Source: Oscillospiraceae bacterium
GTDB lineage: Bacteria > Bacillota > Clostridia > Oscillospirales > Ruminococcaceae
DNA: 64,000 nt
Assembly (NCBI GenBank): GCA_031280965.1
Contig: JAITFZ010000021.1
Span: 1-64,000, forward strand
Direction: 5' to 3'
Shown here one piece after another: positions 51,946-64,000 of this stretch. The notes under the pieces are model-generated. The model worked only from the letters and a program-made list of their open reading frames with translations. It made no database searches and was not told the DNA's origin. A program made the translations under genes and the position numbers. Numbering within the stretch: position 1 is the stretch's first letter; each line of letters begins with the position of its first letter.

Positions 51946-54078
51946 ATGAACCTGCCGAAATTACCCGGTGAAAAAAAGCTTGAAAAGCTTAATTTTATAT
52001 TCAGATTTGCGGTATTAATCGCCGTAATGCTCGTTTTCGGTTTCTTGGGTCTTACACAGCTCATGAGAATCCAAATAGTTGACGGCGCGTATTACGTAAG
52101 TCTGACCGAGCGGAACTTCACGGCTAACCAGTCGATTCAGGCGGCAAGGGGACAGATTGTCGATTCCGAGGGCAGACTGCTCAACACTAATCAAACGGTA
52201 TATAAAGTGATTGTTCAGCGGGCGTTTTTCCCGATTGGCGGAGAAAACGAGGTTTTAAGACAGACGCTCGCCATTCTGCGCGAACACGGCGAAACATGGA
52301 TGGACAGTGTGCCTGTTTCCATGACTGCACCGTTTGAATTCTTAGATGTTAGCGAACGGGAGCTTGAAGAGTTCAAGCATAAGATTGGGGTTAATCTTGA
52401 TGCAACCGTGGAAAACTGCATAAGAGCGCTGTTTGATAACTTCAACATCAGCGAGGAATACGGCGCGGAAACCGCACGGGCTGTCGCAGGTGTGCGTTAT
52501 GAAATGAGATTGCGCGATTTCTCGTTCCATAACCGCTTTACCTTGGCTGAGGATATTTCCTTTGAAACCTTAGTCAGTCTTAAAGAACGAAGCATGAGTC
52601 TGCCCGGTATTGATATGGTTGAAGAACCGATGAGGGTTTATTTGGACGGCGGGGTCATGGCGCATACACGCGGCGTAATCGGACGTATTTCGGCAGAGGA
52701 GTTCAGCGAATTCGGGGAACACGGCTACAGCTTTAACGACACAATCGGCAAAACAGGAATCGAGTTTTCGATGGAAAGCATACTTCGCGGTGATAACGGC
52801 ACACGCACTATTGTACGGAATTTGCAGGGAGTTGCAGTTTCCGATGAGGTAACGGTTTCCGCACGTCCCGGAAACAGCATCCGCCTAACCATAGACAGCC
52901 GCTTTCAGCAGGATTTGCAAATAATGTTGCAAAATCACATATACTGGCTCCGCACACTCGACCAAACCTGGAATAACGAAAGATTTAATTACCGCGGTTT
53001 AAACACAGAGGGCGGCGCGGTTGCCGTAATTGAGGTGAAAACCGGGAAAGTTCTCGGCTTGGCGTCTTATCCGACCTACGACTTAAATGATTATATCAAT
53101 AGTTATGAAGCTGTTTTGAACGCCGAGCTTACCCCTCTGCTCAACCGTGCGGCGGCGGGATTGTACCGTCCGGGTTCAAGCTTTAAGCCCATCACGTCTG
53201 TCGCCGGACTTAATAACAATATAGTTAACCGCGGTTCTACCGTTCCTTGCGGCGGCACATACACCTTCTTCCCCGATTTTCATCCGCACTGCCACCTCAG
53301 AAGCGGACACGGCTCGCTGAATGTAGTCAACGCGCTCCGGCTCTCCTGCAACATCTACTACTATGACATAGGCAGGAGAATGGGCATAGATGCGTTAGTT
53401 GAAGCCACTCACGCCCTCGGAATCGGCGTAAACTTAGGGCTTGAAACCGGCGGTCCCGCCGGCAGAATGACCACGCCCGAGATTTACGAGCATCTGTTTG
53501 CCCGCCCGCTGACCGCCGGCGATACTGTTCAGGCGGCAATCGGACAGTCGGAAACGTTAGTGACCCCGCTGCACCTTGCTGTTTCGGCGGCGACAATCGC
53601 CAACCACGGCGTAAGATACAAGCCTTATTTGGTCGATTCTGTTTGGAATTACGACTTCACAGAGCTTGTTTATCAGACAGAGCCGCAAATAGTCAGCACA
53701 TATGCAACCGACCGCCCTGATGTTTGGGAAGCGGTTCATGACGGCATGGTATCGGTAAGCGACTACATTGTCTGGCCTCTCGGAGGACCGTCGGAATTTT
53801 CTTTTCTGCCCTCGGTAGCGGCAACAAAAACCGGTACGGCTCAAGCCGTCAATGACACTTATAACTCAGTAATTATGGGCTATTATCCCGAGGATAATCC
53901 TGAAATCGCCTTTGCCGTTATACTTGAAAACAGCGAGTTCAGCCGCAACTTAGTCCGCAATATAATAGACTCGTACTTCTATGACGCATACGAGCCGGAT
54001 ATAAACGAGGACGGGCTGATTGCCTCCCCTTGGAAGCGTTGGGACGAAGAAAAACGGCTTAGTATTATGGGCGAGTAG
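51946..54078 (+). CDS. mrdA: Penicillin-binding protein 2 (elongation transpeptidase)
   Basis: 710 residues from ATG 51946; the TTG at 51919 only adds repeat-encoded residues. N-terminal membrane helix AVLIAVMLVFGFLGLTQLM, dimerisation domain with SLTERNFTANQSIQAARGQIVD, transpeptidase domain with SSFK (Ser about 411), SCN, and KTGTAQ (about 628). It cross-links peptidoglycan during elongation with MreBCD. It sits right after mreD, with repeat copy D as its leader. Confidence 0.94.
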   Translation: MNLPKLPGEKKLEKLNFIFRFAVLIAVMLVFGFLGLTQLMRIQIVDGAYYVSLTERNFTANQSIQAARGQIVDSEGRLLNTNQTVYKVIVQRAFFPIGGENEVLRQTLAILREHGETWMDSVPVSMTAPFEFLDVSERELEEFKHKIGVNLDATVENCIRALFDNFNISEEYGAETARAVAGVRYEMRLRDFSFHNRFTLAEDISFETLVSLKERSMSLPGIDMVEEPMRVYLDGGVMAHTRGVIGRISAEEFSEFGEHGYSFNDTIGKTGIEFSMESILRGDNGTRTIVRNLQGVAVSDEVTVSARPGNSIRLTIDSRFQQDLQIMLQNHIYWLRTLDQTWNNERFNYRGLNTEGGAVAVIEVKTGKVLGLASYPTYDLNDYINSYEAVLNAELTPLLNRAAAGLYRPGSSFKPITSVAGLNNNIVNRGSTVPCGGTYTFFPDFHPHCHLRSGHGSLNVVNALRLSCNIYYYDIGRRMGIDALVEATHALGIGVNLGLETGGPAGRMTTPEIYEHLFARPLTAGDTVQAAIGQSETLVTPLHLAVSAATIANHGVRYKPYLVDSVWNYDFTELVYQTEPQIVSTYATDRPDVWEAVHDGMVSVSDYIVWPLGGPSEFSFLPSVAATKTGTAQAVNDTYNSVIMGYYPEDNPEIAFAVILENSEFSRNLVRNIIDSYFYDAYEPDINEDGLIASPWKRWDEEKRLSIMGE

Positions 54079-54186
54079 CATTGTGCAATACCAACAAATA
54101 TCCCTGCGTAAAATATAAGAATCTTACAAAATTTATAGTATACTTATAATATATTTCCTTTTGCTATTTAAAAACAAAAAGTTTTA

Positions 54187-54195
54187 TGCTATAAT
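54187..54195 (+). promoter_or_regulatory. Extended -10 promoter of mgsA
   Basis: TGCTATAAT, with -10 at 54190-54195. The -35 region is poor. It is the only promoter-like element close to mgsA. Confidence 0.5.
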
Positions 54196-54240
54196 TAAAT
54201 CAAGACTTCTTAACTTTAAAATGATGAAAGCGAGAGCAGT

Positions 54241-54639
54241 ATGAATATAGCGTTAATCGCTCACGACTCAAAAAAAGAATTAATGGTTCAGTTCTGCATA
54301 GCGTACAGCGGTATTCTGTCGCGGCACAGCCTTTGCGCCACGGGAACAACGGGAAAACTCGTGGGTGAAACCACGGGGTTGCAAATTCAAAAGTATTTAA
54401 GCGGTTCGCAGGGTGGCGCGGAGCAGATTATTGCGCGTATTTCCTGCAATGAAATTGATGTGCTTTTTTTCTTCCGCGACCCGATAAGCGCGAAGTCGAA
54501 CGAACCTAACGACATAAACATACTTAGGGTATGCGATGTGCGCAATATCCCTGTCGCCACTAATATAGCCACGGGCGAGGCGCTTATACACGCGCTTGAA
54601 CGCGGCGATTTGGACTGGAGGGAAATTGTCAAGGTGTAA
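54241..54639 (+). CDS. mgsA: Methylglyoxal synthase
   Basis: 132 residues. IALIAHDSKKELM (catalytic region with HD), ATGTTGKLV (phosphate loop), LSGSQGGAEQI, FFRDPISAKSNEPND (catalytic Asp) and PVATNIATGEALI all match MgsA. It converts dihydroxyacetone phosphate to methylglyoxal + Pi, an overflow bypass of lower glycolysis. It is a single-gene unit. Confidence 0.96.
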   Translation: MNIALIAHDSKKELMVQFCIAYSGILSRHSLCATGTTGKLVGETTGLQIQKYLSGSQGGAEQIIARISCNEIDVLFFFRDPISAKSNEPNDINILRVCDVRNIPVATNIATGEALIHALERGDLDWREIVKV

Positions 54640-54666
54640 AAAACCTTTGGTGTTTCCGATAAGTTC

Positions 54667-54715
54667 CGCACTATCGGCGGATAGTGCCGCCGTGCAGAAT
54701 TAAGCGCGGCGTTTT
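54667..54715 (+). terminator. Double hairpin terminator after mgsA
   Basis: GCACTATC / GATAGTGC (54667-54686), then CGCCG / CGGCG ending in TTTTT (54687-54715). The bases from there to the yunB start contain no gene. Confidence 0.65.
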
Positions 54716-54881
54716 TATGTTTAAATCAGCTTGACCTTTTTTTATGCAGTTTCGTGCAGTCAGCTGTTTTCTGCAAACAAGTGCAAATAAATCCATTTGC
54801 TGTCTTTAGCCGCGCCCCCTGTCCTATTCACCTCCCGCTCCTCATAAACATATAATATAGTTTATGACGGGAGCGGAAACT

Positions 54882-58607
<3,726 letters not shown>

Positions 58608-58627
58608 AATATACCTCAATTTTTATA

Positions 58628-58656
58628 TTGTATTTTCTAATAATATGTGGTAAAAT
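58628..58656 (+). promoter_or_regulatory. Promoter of the LCP-like gene
   Basis: TTGTAT (58628-58633), 17 bases, TAAAAT (58651-58656). It lies in the divergent gap with alr. Confidence 0.55.
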
Positions 58657-58722
58657 AATAACATAACACGTTTAGTATACACTTTTTTGCAGGAATTTGC
58701 AATAGCCTTTTGGAGGAAAGCA

Positions 58723-59619
58723 ATGTCGCTAAAAAAATCAATAAGAAAAAGAAGCAACTGGTACATTTACCTCTTGACTTTTATGATAATGTCTTTAATT
58801 TGCACTTTTGTCGTGTATAATATGTGGGACTTTCTTTTTCCTGCGAAGAATCTGCCGTCGATGGCGAGTACGTCGGGAGATTTTCTGCCGGATGCGTCTT
58901 TCAACACAACTTTTTTGCTTATGTTATCGGAAAACAAAGGTTCTGTTCCCGAATATTATATGCTTTTAAATTATCGGCCGCGTGACGAGGTAATCGTGCT
59001 CGTACCCATAAAAAAGAACCTCTATGCCGAGGTGGGCAACGTAAGGGGGGCGCTGACCGAGCATTATGTTCAGGGCGGTGCGGGCGGCGTGATTCTTGCG
59101 CTCAGGAATTCGATTGGCGTGGGTGCGGAGCGCTATATAAAGTTCGATAAAGACTCTTTCATAGGTTTTTTTGACGAGGCGGGCAATACTCCCGTTAATA
59201 TCCCCTATGACCTGCGTGGCGGCATAATAGAGTTCTTCGCGGGCTCGCATGAGCTTACAGGCGAAGAACTGTACAATTACATAACCTTCCACGAGTATAA
59301 TCAGGGTGAAGATTACCGCTTCATGATTCACGGACTGGCAGTTTCAAACTTCATAAACAAAAACAGCAATAATCTCTTAGTGTCGCAGATGCAAATACTG
59401 TTCAGCCGGATTTTAAACACCACCGACACTAATCTTGAATTCGCGGATTTCCTGAGAAATCAGCAGGCTTATCTTTTCACAACCCAAAACAGCTTCAATA
59501 TCGCCGATTATTATATTCCAACCGGAAACACGGACGAGAACGGCAACTTTATCATCGCAGAAACTGCCGCAGCGACGATTCGGGACAGATTCGGAATGAG
59601 CGGTGAGCAAATAAACTAA
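58723..59619 (+). CDS. LytR-CpsA-Psr-like membrane protein (divergent)
   Basis: 298 residues from ATG 58723 with TTGGAGGAAAGC. A basic N-terminus and one membrane helix (YIYLLTFMIMSLICTFVVYN) precede an extracellular domain with the LCP order: MLLNYRPRDEVIVLVPIKKNLYAEV, GGAGGVILALRNSIGVGAERYIKFDKDSFIGFFDEAGNTPVNIP, then LTGEELYNYITFHEYNQGEDYR. The usual Asp/Arg residues of the pyrophosphate-lipid site are only partly kept, so ligase activity for cell-wall polymers is uncertain. Confidence 0.65.
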   Translation: MSLKKSIRKRSNWYIYLLTFMIMSLICTFVVYNMWDFLFPAKNLPSMASTSGDFLPDASFNTTFLLMLSENKGSVPEYYMLLNYRPRDEVIVLVPIKKNLYAEVGNVRGALTEHYVQGGAGGVILALRNSIGVGAERYIKFDKDSFIGFFDEAGNTPVNIPYDLRGGIIEFFAGSHELTGEELYNYITFHEYNQGEDYRFMIHGLAVSNFINKNSNNLLVSQMQILFSRILNTTDTNLEFADFLRNQQAYLFTTQNSFNIADYYIPTGNTDENGNFIIAETAAATIRDRFGMSGEQIN

Positions 59620-59623
59620 AACA

Positions 59624-59644
59624 ACGCCGCTCGAACAGCGGCGT
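59624..59644. terminator. Terminator after the LCP-like gene
   Basis: ACGCCGC / GCGGCGT stem followed by T-rich sequence. It is shared with the convergent comFB-like gene. Confidence 0.6.
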
Positions 59645-59658
59645 ACGTTTTCTTTTTA

Positions 59659-59922
59659 TCAGTGGCGCGGGTTTTTATGTACGAACTCAATGGCATTAAG
59701 AACCGCCACATCTATGTCAAGCACGTTCTGCCTAACCATCTGTTGGTCTATTTTTGAGAAAAGCTCACCCTTTGTAGTACTTACATATTTCGGCGGAAGT
59801 TTGTTTAGGGCAATGCATTTAATATCTTCCATGCACTGCTCACATTTGCAATAATCATCTGTTTTCATGCGTTCTTCCATGCGGACTTCAACCATTTTTT
59901 CCATCATATTAATAAAAGCCAT
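59659..59922 (-). CDS. ComFB-like late competence protein
   Basis: 87 residues. The CKCEQCMEDIKCIALNKLPPKYV motif (Cys pair and LP-x-x-Y) and the final VLNAIEFVHKNPRH are typical of ComFB proteins, some of which bind cyclic di-nucleotides in other bacteria. That is notable beside a diguanylate-cyclase regulator. It has its own promoter and a GGGGGAG site. Confidence 0.85.
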   Translation of the reverse strand: MAFINMMEKMVEVRMEERMKTDDYCKCEQCMEDIKCIALNKLPPKYVSTTKGELFSKIDQQMVRQNVLDIDVAVLNAIEFVHKNPRH

Positions 59923-59948
59923 AAATAACGCTCCCCCTTTATACGTTA

Positions 59949-59977
59949 ATTTTACACCTTTTTAAGGGGTTTGTCAA
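59949..59977 (-). promoter_or_regulatory. Promoter of the comFB-like gene
   Basis: Minus strand TTGACA (59972-59977), 17 bases, TAAAAT (59949-59954). Confidence 0.75.
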
Positions 59978-60018
59978 CATAAATTTATTTATATCCACGC
60001 TATAAGTCAAGAATTTTT

Positions 60019-60936
60019 TCATAAAGCGGTGCTTTCGTACACACACACCCTGTTCTTACCCGCCGCCTTCGCATTATAAAGTGCTTTATCAGCCCCTTCT
60101 ATGAAGTCGTTCATCGATTGCTCATTATCGGGGACAAGCGTGTTTATGCCTACGCTTACCGTAACTGTTTCGGCTTCACTGTCAGCGCAGGAAATCACGG
60201 TGCCTTTAATGTTCCCTCGAATCAGTTCGGCAACTTCCATTGCGCCCGCCTCCGAAGTTGCCGGTAAAAGCACAACGAATTCCTCTCCGCCCCATCGTGC
60301 GGTAAAATCATTTGAGCGCCTAAGTGATTGTAAAATAGTTTTGGCTATGAATTGTAAGGCGACATCTCCCTGCAAGTGACCGAATCTGTCGTTATAATGC
60401 TTAAAATTATCAACGTCTATTATAAAAATAGAAAGCGGGATTTTATTTCTTTTTGCGTGGTTCCATTCAAGGCTCATCCGATAATCAAAGTTTCGCCTGT
60501 TAGGTACGCTCGTGAGCTGGTCTGTCATGCTCAACTGCCTTATCATTTTAATTTGGTTTTGTATCTGAATCTGATTGTTAACCCTAAGTTTGATAATCGC
60601 AGGTCTGAACGGCTTGCTGATATAATCAGCCGCGCCCACCCTAAGACCTTTTTCCTCCTCATCGCTGTTTGCAAGCCCCGTTACAAATATAACGGGGATG
60701 TCGCAGGTTTCGTCATAACTTTTCAATGCCGCAAGCACCTCATACCCATCCATATCAGGCATGAGAATATCTAACAGTATGACGTCCGGTGAATGTTCTT
60801 TCGCGACCTCGATGGCGCCTGTGCCGTTCTTTGCCGCGTACACTGTATATTCGGGACTTAATATCAATGTCAGCGCCATGATATTAGCTCTTTCATCGTC
60901 AACAATCAGTACGCTGTTTTTTTTGTCTTCCATCAT
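60019..60936 (-). CDS. Response regulator with diguanylate cyclase domain
   Basis: 305 residues. A receiver domain (VLIVDDERAN, phospho-acceptor in ILLDILMPDMDG at about residue 56, VGAADYISKPFRP) is followed by a GGDEF domain (MTDQLTSVPNRRNFD, IIDVDNFKHYNDRFGHLQGD, ARWGGEEFVVLLP). The RSND five residues before GGEEF is an intact inhibitory c-di-GMP site. Phosphorylation by the upstream hybrid kinase probably controls c-di-GMP synthesis. Its start overlaps the kinase stop (ATGA). Confidence 0.94.
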   Translation of the reverse strand: MMEDKKNSVLIVDDERANIMALTLILSPEYTVYAAKNGTGAIEVAKEHSPDVILLDILMPDMDGYEVLAALKSYDETCDIPVIFVTGLANSDEEEKGLRVGAADYISKPFRPAIIKLRVNNQIQIQNQIKMIRQLSMTDQLTSVPNRRNFDYRMSLEWNHAKRNKIPLSIFIIDVDNFKHYNDRFGHLQGDVALQFIAKTILQSLRRSNDFTARWGGEEFVVLLPATSEAGAMEVAELIRGNIKGTVISCADSEAETVTVSVGINTLVPDNEQSMNDFIEGADKALYNAKAAGKNRVCVYESTAL

Positions 60937-63900
60937 GAAATGTCCATCCTTTTCTTTAGTTTATCCAGAGCCTGCATTGCTTTTTTAAATTCAAAATCCT
61001 CAACATAACCTATCAGCTCTTCCGCCTCGGGAACGGCGCTGAGTTGGTCAAGCAACATCATACATTCGGGATTATTGCTCGCCAGCATTGTTTCAAGCCG
61101 CCCGAGTAAATCCCGTACCGCGCCCGGTTCCGAACTGCCGGATTTACCCTCTTTTCCAAACTCGGAGAGCAGGGGCTTCAACTCTGCGAGAACCAGTTTC
61201 AATTCAGCGTCAAGAGCGGCGATATGCTTTTCACTCAAGCGGTTTTCGCCGCCTTTTAACATGTCCTCCGCCGTCCCCGCCGCTTGCTGAAGCCGATGCT
61301 TTCCGATTTGCCCCGCGTTGCTTTTAAGGGTATGCACAAGCCTGTGCGCCATTCTGATATCGCCCGATTCAACGTTTTCCATTATTTCTTTAAGTTTGGT
61401 TTGATTGTTTTTAACGAAGTTAAGCTTCAGATACTTCTGCATCTTTTCATCGTCCGATTCTTGTCGGCGCTTATCGGTGTCGGTCAGTTTAACCACGGGA
61501 ATGTACTTGGTTAAGCACTTCCACAGTTCCTGTGATTTGAACGGCTTGCCTATATAATCAAGTATGCCGTTCTTTTTATAAAGTTCAAGGTCGTTGGACA
61601 TAATATTCGCTGTCATCGCGACTATAGGCGTTTTGCAACCTAAGGCAACGATTTTAGCTGCGGCTTCCATGCCGTCCATTACCGGCATGTGTATATCCAT
61701 GAAAATCAAAGCAAAGGGCTGAACCCCGTCGCTCATACGCTTTTGAATTATTTCCGTACCTTCTTTTCCGTTAGTGGCTACCACTGATTTTAACCCCACT
61801 CGTGTAAGATGACCGCAGATTACCTGCTGATTCATAGAATTATCTTCGCAGACCAAAACTTCCCCCTCGAATTCAGGCTTTTTCATTTCGTCAATTACGA
61901 TGCTTTCAACCGGCAGCTCCACAGCTTCATTGATGGTTTCAAACGTCAGGTCAAACGAGAACTTACTGCCGATGCCGGGAGTGCTTTCCACCAAAAGCTT
62001 GCCGCCCATCATTTCTATGATGTTCTTAGTTATGGACAAACCGAGCCCCGTGCCGCCGAACTTGCGGGTAATGCTGTTATCTGCCTGTAAAAACGGCTCG
62101 AATATATTTGAAATCTGTTCCGAAGTCATGCCTATTCCGCTGTCTTTTATTTCAAAATGTATATTCACGCTGTTTGTATCCAAACTGTTCACGGACGCCA
62201 AAAGCTTTACCGTGCCGATGTTCGTAAATTTAACTGCGTTAGAAAGCATATTAGTCAGCGCCTGACGCAGTTTTATCGGGTCGCCGAGAAGCCGCTTGCC
62301 TATTGACGGCTCGGCGTAACAATACAGTGCGATTCCTTTTTCGGTTGTCTTAGGCATAATAGCCGCCTGGCAATGTGTAAAGATGTCGTGTAGATTGAAA
62401 GGTATATGCTCAAGCACCATCTTGCCCGATTCGATTTTAGAAATGTCAAGAATATTATTTATTATGTGCAAAAGCAATTCGCCGTTATCCATGATTTTAC
62501 CGATATAATCGTTGGTTTCGAGCGAAATGTCGCCGTCTAAGGCAAGCTCCGAAAACCCTATGATGCTATTAAGCGGCGTCCTTATTTCATGGCTCATGTT
62601 GGCTAAGAAAATAGATTTCGCAAGGTTTGCGGCTTCCGCCGCTCTAAGTGCGCTCCTCAGGTCTTCCTGCGCCCGGTTCATTTCCTCAAGGTGCGCCGTC
62701 TGTTCCCTTAAATCCCGTATATAGCTTACGATTAAATAATTATCTTTATACTTCATGCGAACGAGCATAACTTCACAAGGGATAATCTCGCCGTTTTTGT
62801 TTTTGTGAGTCCATTCAAATTTAACATAACCTTCATCAAACGCTTTTTTAACCCAATACATCGTCATTTCTCTGCTTGGTTTACTGTTTTTTTGGAACTT
62901 TGGCGACAGCAAGAAAAACTCTTTTCTGTATTCTTCTTCGGAGCTCATTCCGAATAAATTTAAGGTTTCGGGGTTACAGCTTATGAAATTGAAGTCTTCA
63001 TCCCATAAACTGCTGCTCATCGGTAAAGCGTCAAGCATGAGCTTCAGGCGCACGTCCGCTTCACGCATTTTATTAACGGCTTCCTTAGCTTCGGTAATGT
63101 CCTCGCACTGCTCAATGAACACCTTTGTGCCGTCCGGCCAGTCGATGAGGCGGCTTATGATTTTAAAATGCCTGCACAATGCCGAGTTGTAAAACTCCCA
63201 CTGATACGGTTTACCCTCTTTGAATTCCGGGTCATTCTTAGGGCAGAAAGAGCATCTGCCGGTTGCGCCCGGCGCAAAAACCTTCCAACATTCCTTACCC
63301 ACAACATCTTCATCAAAACCGAGCCCTTTAATCATAGTTTCGTTTATAAACGTGATTATATCCGATTCAAGCTCGGTTATTACAATCATGGTATCCATTG
63401 ATTGCAAAAGCCGTTCCATATTGTCAAGCTGAACGGTTTTTGCGGTTAATTCCTGAAGTGTGCGCGAATAACGGCCGGAAGCAAATACAAACGCCCCCAT
63501 TATAATTATGCAGAAAATCGTCACGATAAAAATCCAGAAATTCATATCGCGGCGGCTTTCAATAACCGAATCAACCTGCACTCCGGTAAACATCATGCCC
63601 ACTATTTCGTCCTCAAATATAAGCGGCGAATACTGAGCGGCGTATGTATGACCGTATATCTCGAACATTCCGGTATAACTGCCGGCTTTTTGATTAAAAA
63701 TAGTGTCTACGGCTTCTTCGCTAATAATATGATAACCTTCCGAATTTTTGATTGTTGTGGCGGTTCGCGTAGTACCTATAAAAAGCGAGGCATCGCAACC
63801 CGTTCTGTCTTTGAATGTGTTTAAGTGCCTGCTGTCCGTAATATCAAAATTACAATTAACAATTGCAATTATGTTGCCGTCATTATCGAAAACGGGGGCG

Positions 63901-64000
63901 GATGCATTAATAGCAAGCCTGCGGTCGGGGCTTTTGCTGTCGGGGATAAACGACATACCGCTTGCGTTCTTCTCGGTTTCAAGCACAATCGCAACTTCTC
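60933..64000 (-). CDS. Hybrid sensor histidine kinase, 5' end beyond the window
   Basis: More than 1020 residues; the frame is open to the right edge (codons for EVAIVLETEKNAS), so the start is missing. Order: extracellular Cache-type sensor (MSFIPDSKSPDRRLAINA), membrane helix (FWIFIVTIFCIIIMGAFVFA), two PAS domains, the first with Cys residues (CSFCPKNDPEF), HisKA (FLANMSHEIRTPLNSIIGF), ATPase (FGGTGLGLSITKNI), receiver (FMDIHMPVMDG) and a C-terminal Hpt (AHRLVHTLKSNAGQIG). A four-step phosphorelay to the linked GGDEF regulator is likely. Confidence 0.93.
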   Translation of the reverse strand, partial: EVAIVLETEKNASGMSFIPDSKSPDRRLAINASAPVFDNDGNIIAIVNCNFDITDSRHLNTFKDRTGCDASLFIGTTRTATTIKNSEGYHIISEEAVDTIFNQKAGSYTGMFEIYGHTYAAQYSPLIFEDEIVGMMFTGVQVDSVIESRRDMNFWIFIVTIFCIIIMGAFVFASGRYSRTLQELTAKTVQLDNMERLLQSMDTMIVITELESDIITFINETMIKGLGFDEDVVGKECWKVFAPGATGRCSFCPKNDPEFKEGKPYQWEFYNSALCRHFKIISRLIDWPDGTKVFIEQCEDITEAKEAVNKMREADVRLKLMLDALPMSSSLWDEDFNFISCNPETLNLFGMSSEEEYRKEFFLLSPKFQKNSKPSREMTMYWVKKAFDEGYVKFEWTHKNKNGEIIPCEVMLVRMKYKDNYLIVSYIRDLREQTAHLEEMNRAQEDLRSALRAAEAANLAKSIFLANMSHEIRTPLNSIIGFSELALDGDISLETNDYIGKIMDNGELLLHIINNILDISKIESGKMVLEHIPFNLHDIFTHCQAAIMPKTTEKGIALYCYAEPSIGKRLLGDPIKLRQALTNMLSNAVKFTNIGTVKLLASVNSLDTNSVNIHFEIKDSGIGMTSEQISNIFEPFLQADNSITRKFGGTGLGLSITKNIIEMMGGKLLVESTPGIGSKFSFDLTFETINEAVELPVESIVIDEMKKPEFEGEVLVCEDNSMNQQVICGHLTRVGLKSVVATNGKEGTEIIQKRMSDGVQPFALIFMDIHMPVMDGMEAAAKIVALGCKTPIVAMTANIMSNDLELYKKNGILDYIGKPFKSQELWKCLTKYIPVVKLTDTDKRRQESDDEKMQKYLKLNFVKNNQTKLKEIMENVESGDIRMAHRLVHTLKSNAGQIGKHRLQQAAGTAEDMLKGGENRLSEKHIAALDAELKLVLAELKPLLSEFGKEGKSGSSEPGAVRDLLGRLETMLASNNPECMMLLDQLSAVPEAEELIGYVEDFEFKKAMQALDKLKKRMDIS

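Overview
The window looks like a chromosome segment of a spore-forming, low-to-mid GC member of the Clostridia. The evidence is a full-length pyruvate,phosphate dikinase, a YunB-type sporulation protein, an mreBCD/PBP2 cluster, an L10-leader-controlled rplJL pair and very regular TTGACA-17-TATAAT promoters. Oscillospirales-like is a guess from gene style only. No tRNA, rRNA or CRISPR array was seen.

Layout. 1-1.1 kb: mobile debris (the start of a toxin-like gene running off the left edge, and a fused PIN-domain/transposase remnant), then a promoter, leader ORF and attenuator. 1.1-3.7 kb: a three-gene ABC-2 exporter. 3.7-4.4 kb: an XRE regulator and membrane protein pair. 4.4-12.6 kb: ppdK, two small-RNA candidates, galE, purEK and a membrane-bound CapD/FlaA1-like sugar dehydratase; the last two units share a symmetric divergent promoter. 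12.6-17.6 kb: a phosphate-uptake operon read leftwards as pstB-pstS-pstC-pstA-pstB'-phoU, in which the second ATPase has lost its catalytic residues. 17.6-20.8 kb: rplJL and a PEPCK-like DUF4914 protein.

21.3-42.85 kb: an integrative mobilizable element of about 21.5 kb that has cut an alanine/glycine:sodium symporter gene in two. The C-terminal half lies left of it and the N-terminal half right of it, and joining the flanks restores the family motif GIFSNEAGLG. One end carries three adjacent large serine recombinases. The other end carries ParB, TnpV, a Toprim primase-like protein, a MobV relaxase and a possible oriT. The middle is cargo: an AT-rich HD-domain/P-loop NTPase of about 1177 residues behind an XRE regulator (the best candidate for an undescribed defence system), a SLOG protein, another XRE regulator, a secreted protein, an ECF sigma/anti-sigma pair, a Cys-rich protein and a GIY-YIG fragment. 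No type IV secretion genes are present, so transfer would need a helper.

43.8-64 kb: housekeeping genes: a glycosyltransferase and cardiolipin synthase (membrane lipids), GNAT, a U32-like protein, dut, mreB, a phosphoesterase, mreC, mreD and PBP2 (cell elongation), mgsA, yunB, ligA, alr, an LCP-like protein, ComFB, and a hybrid histidine kinase with a diguanylate-cyclase response regulator that runs off the right edge.

A dispersed repeat of about 75-100 bp occurs four times (exporter permease, pstB', pstC, PBP2), each copy ending exactly at a start codon and supplying the upstream leader. A degenerate core lies before galE. It produces a false in-frame N-terminus reading MVKKGLYEN.
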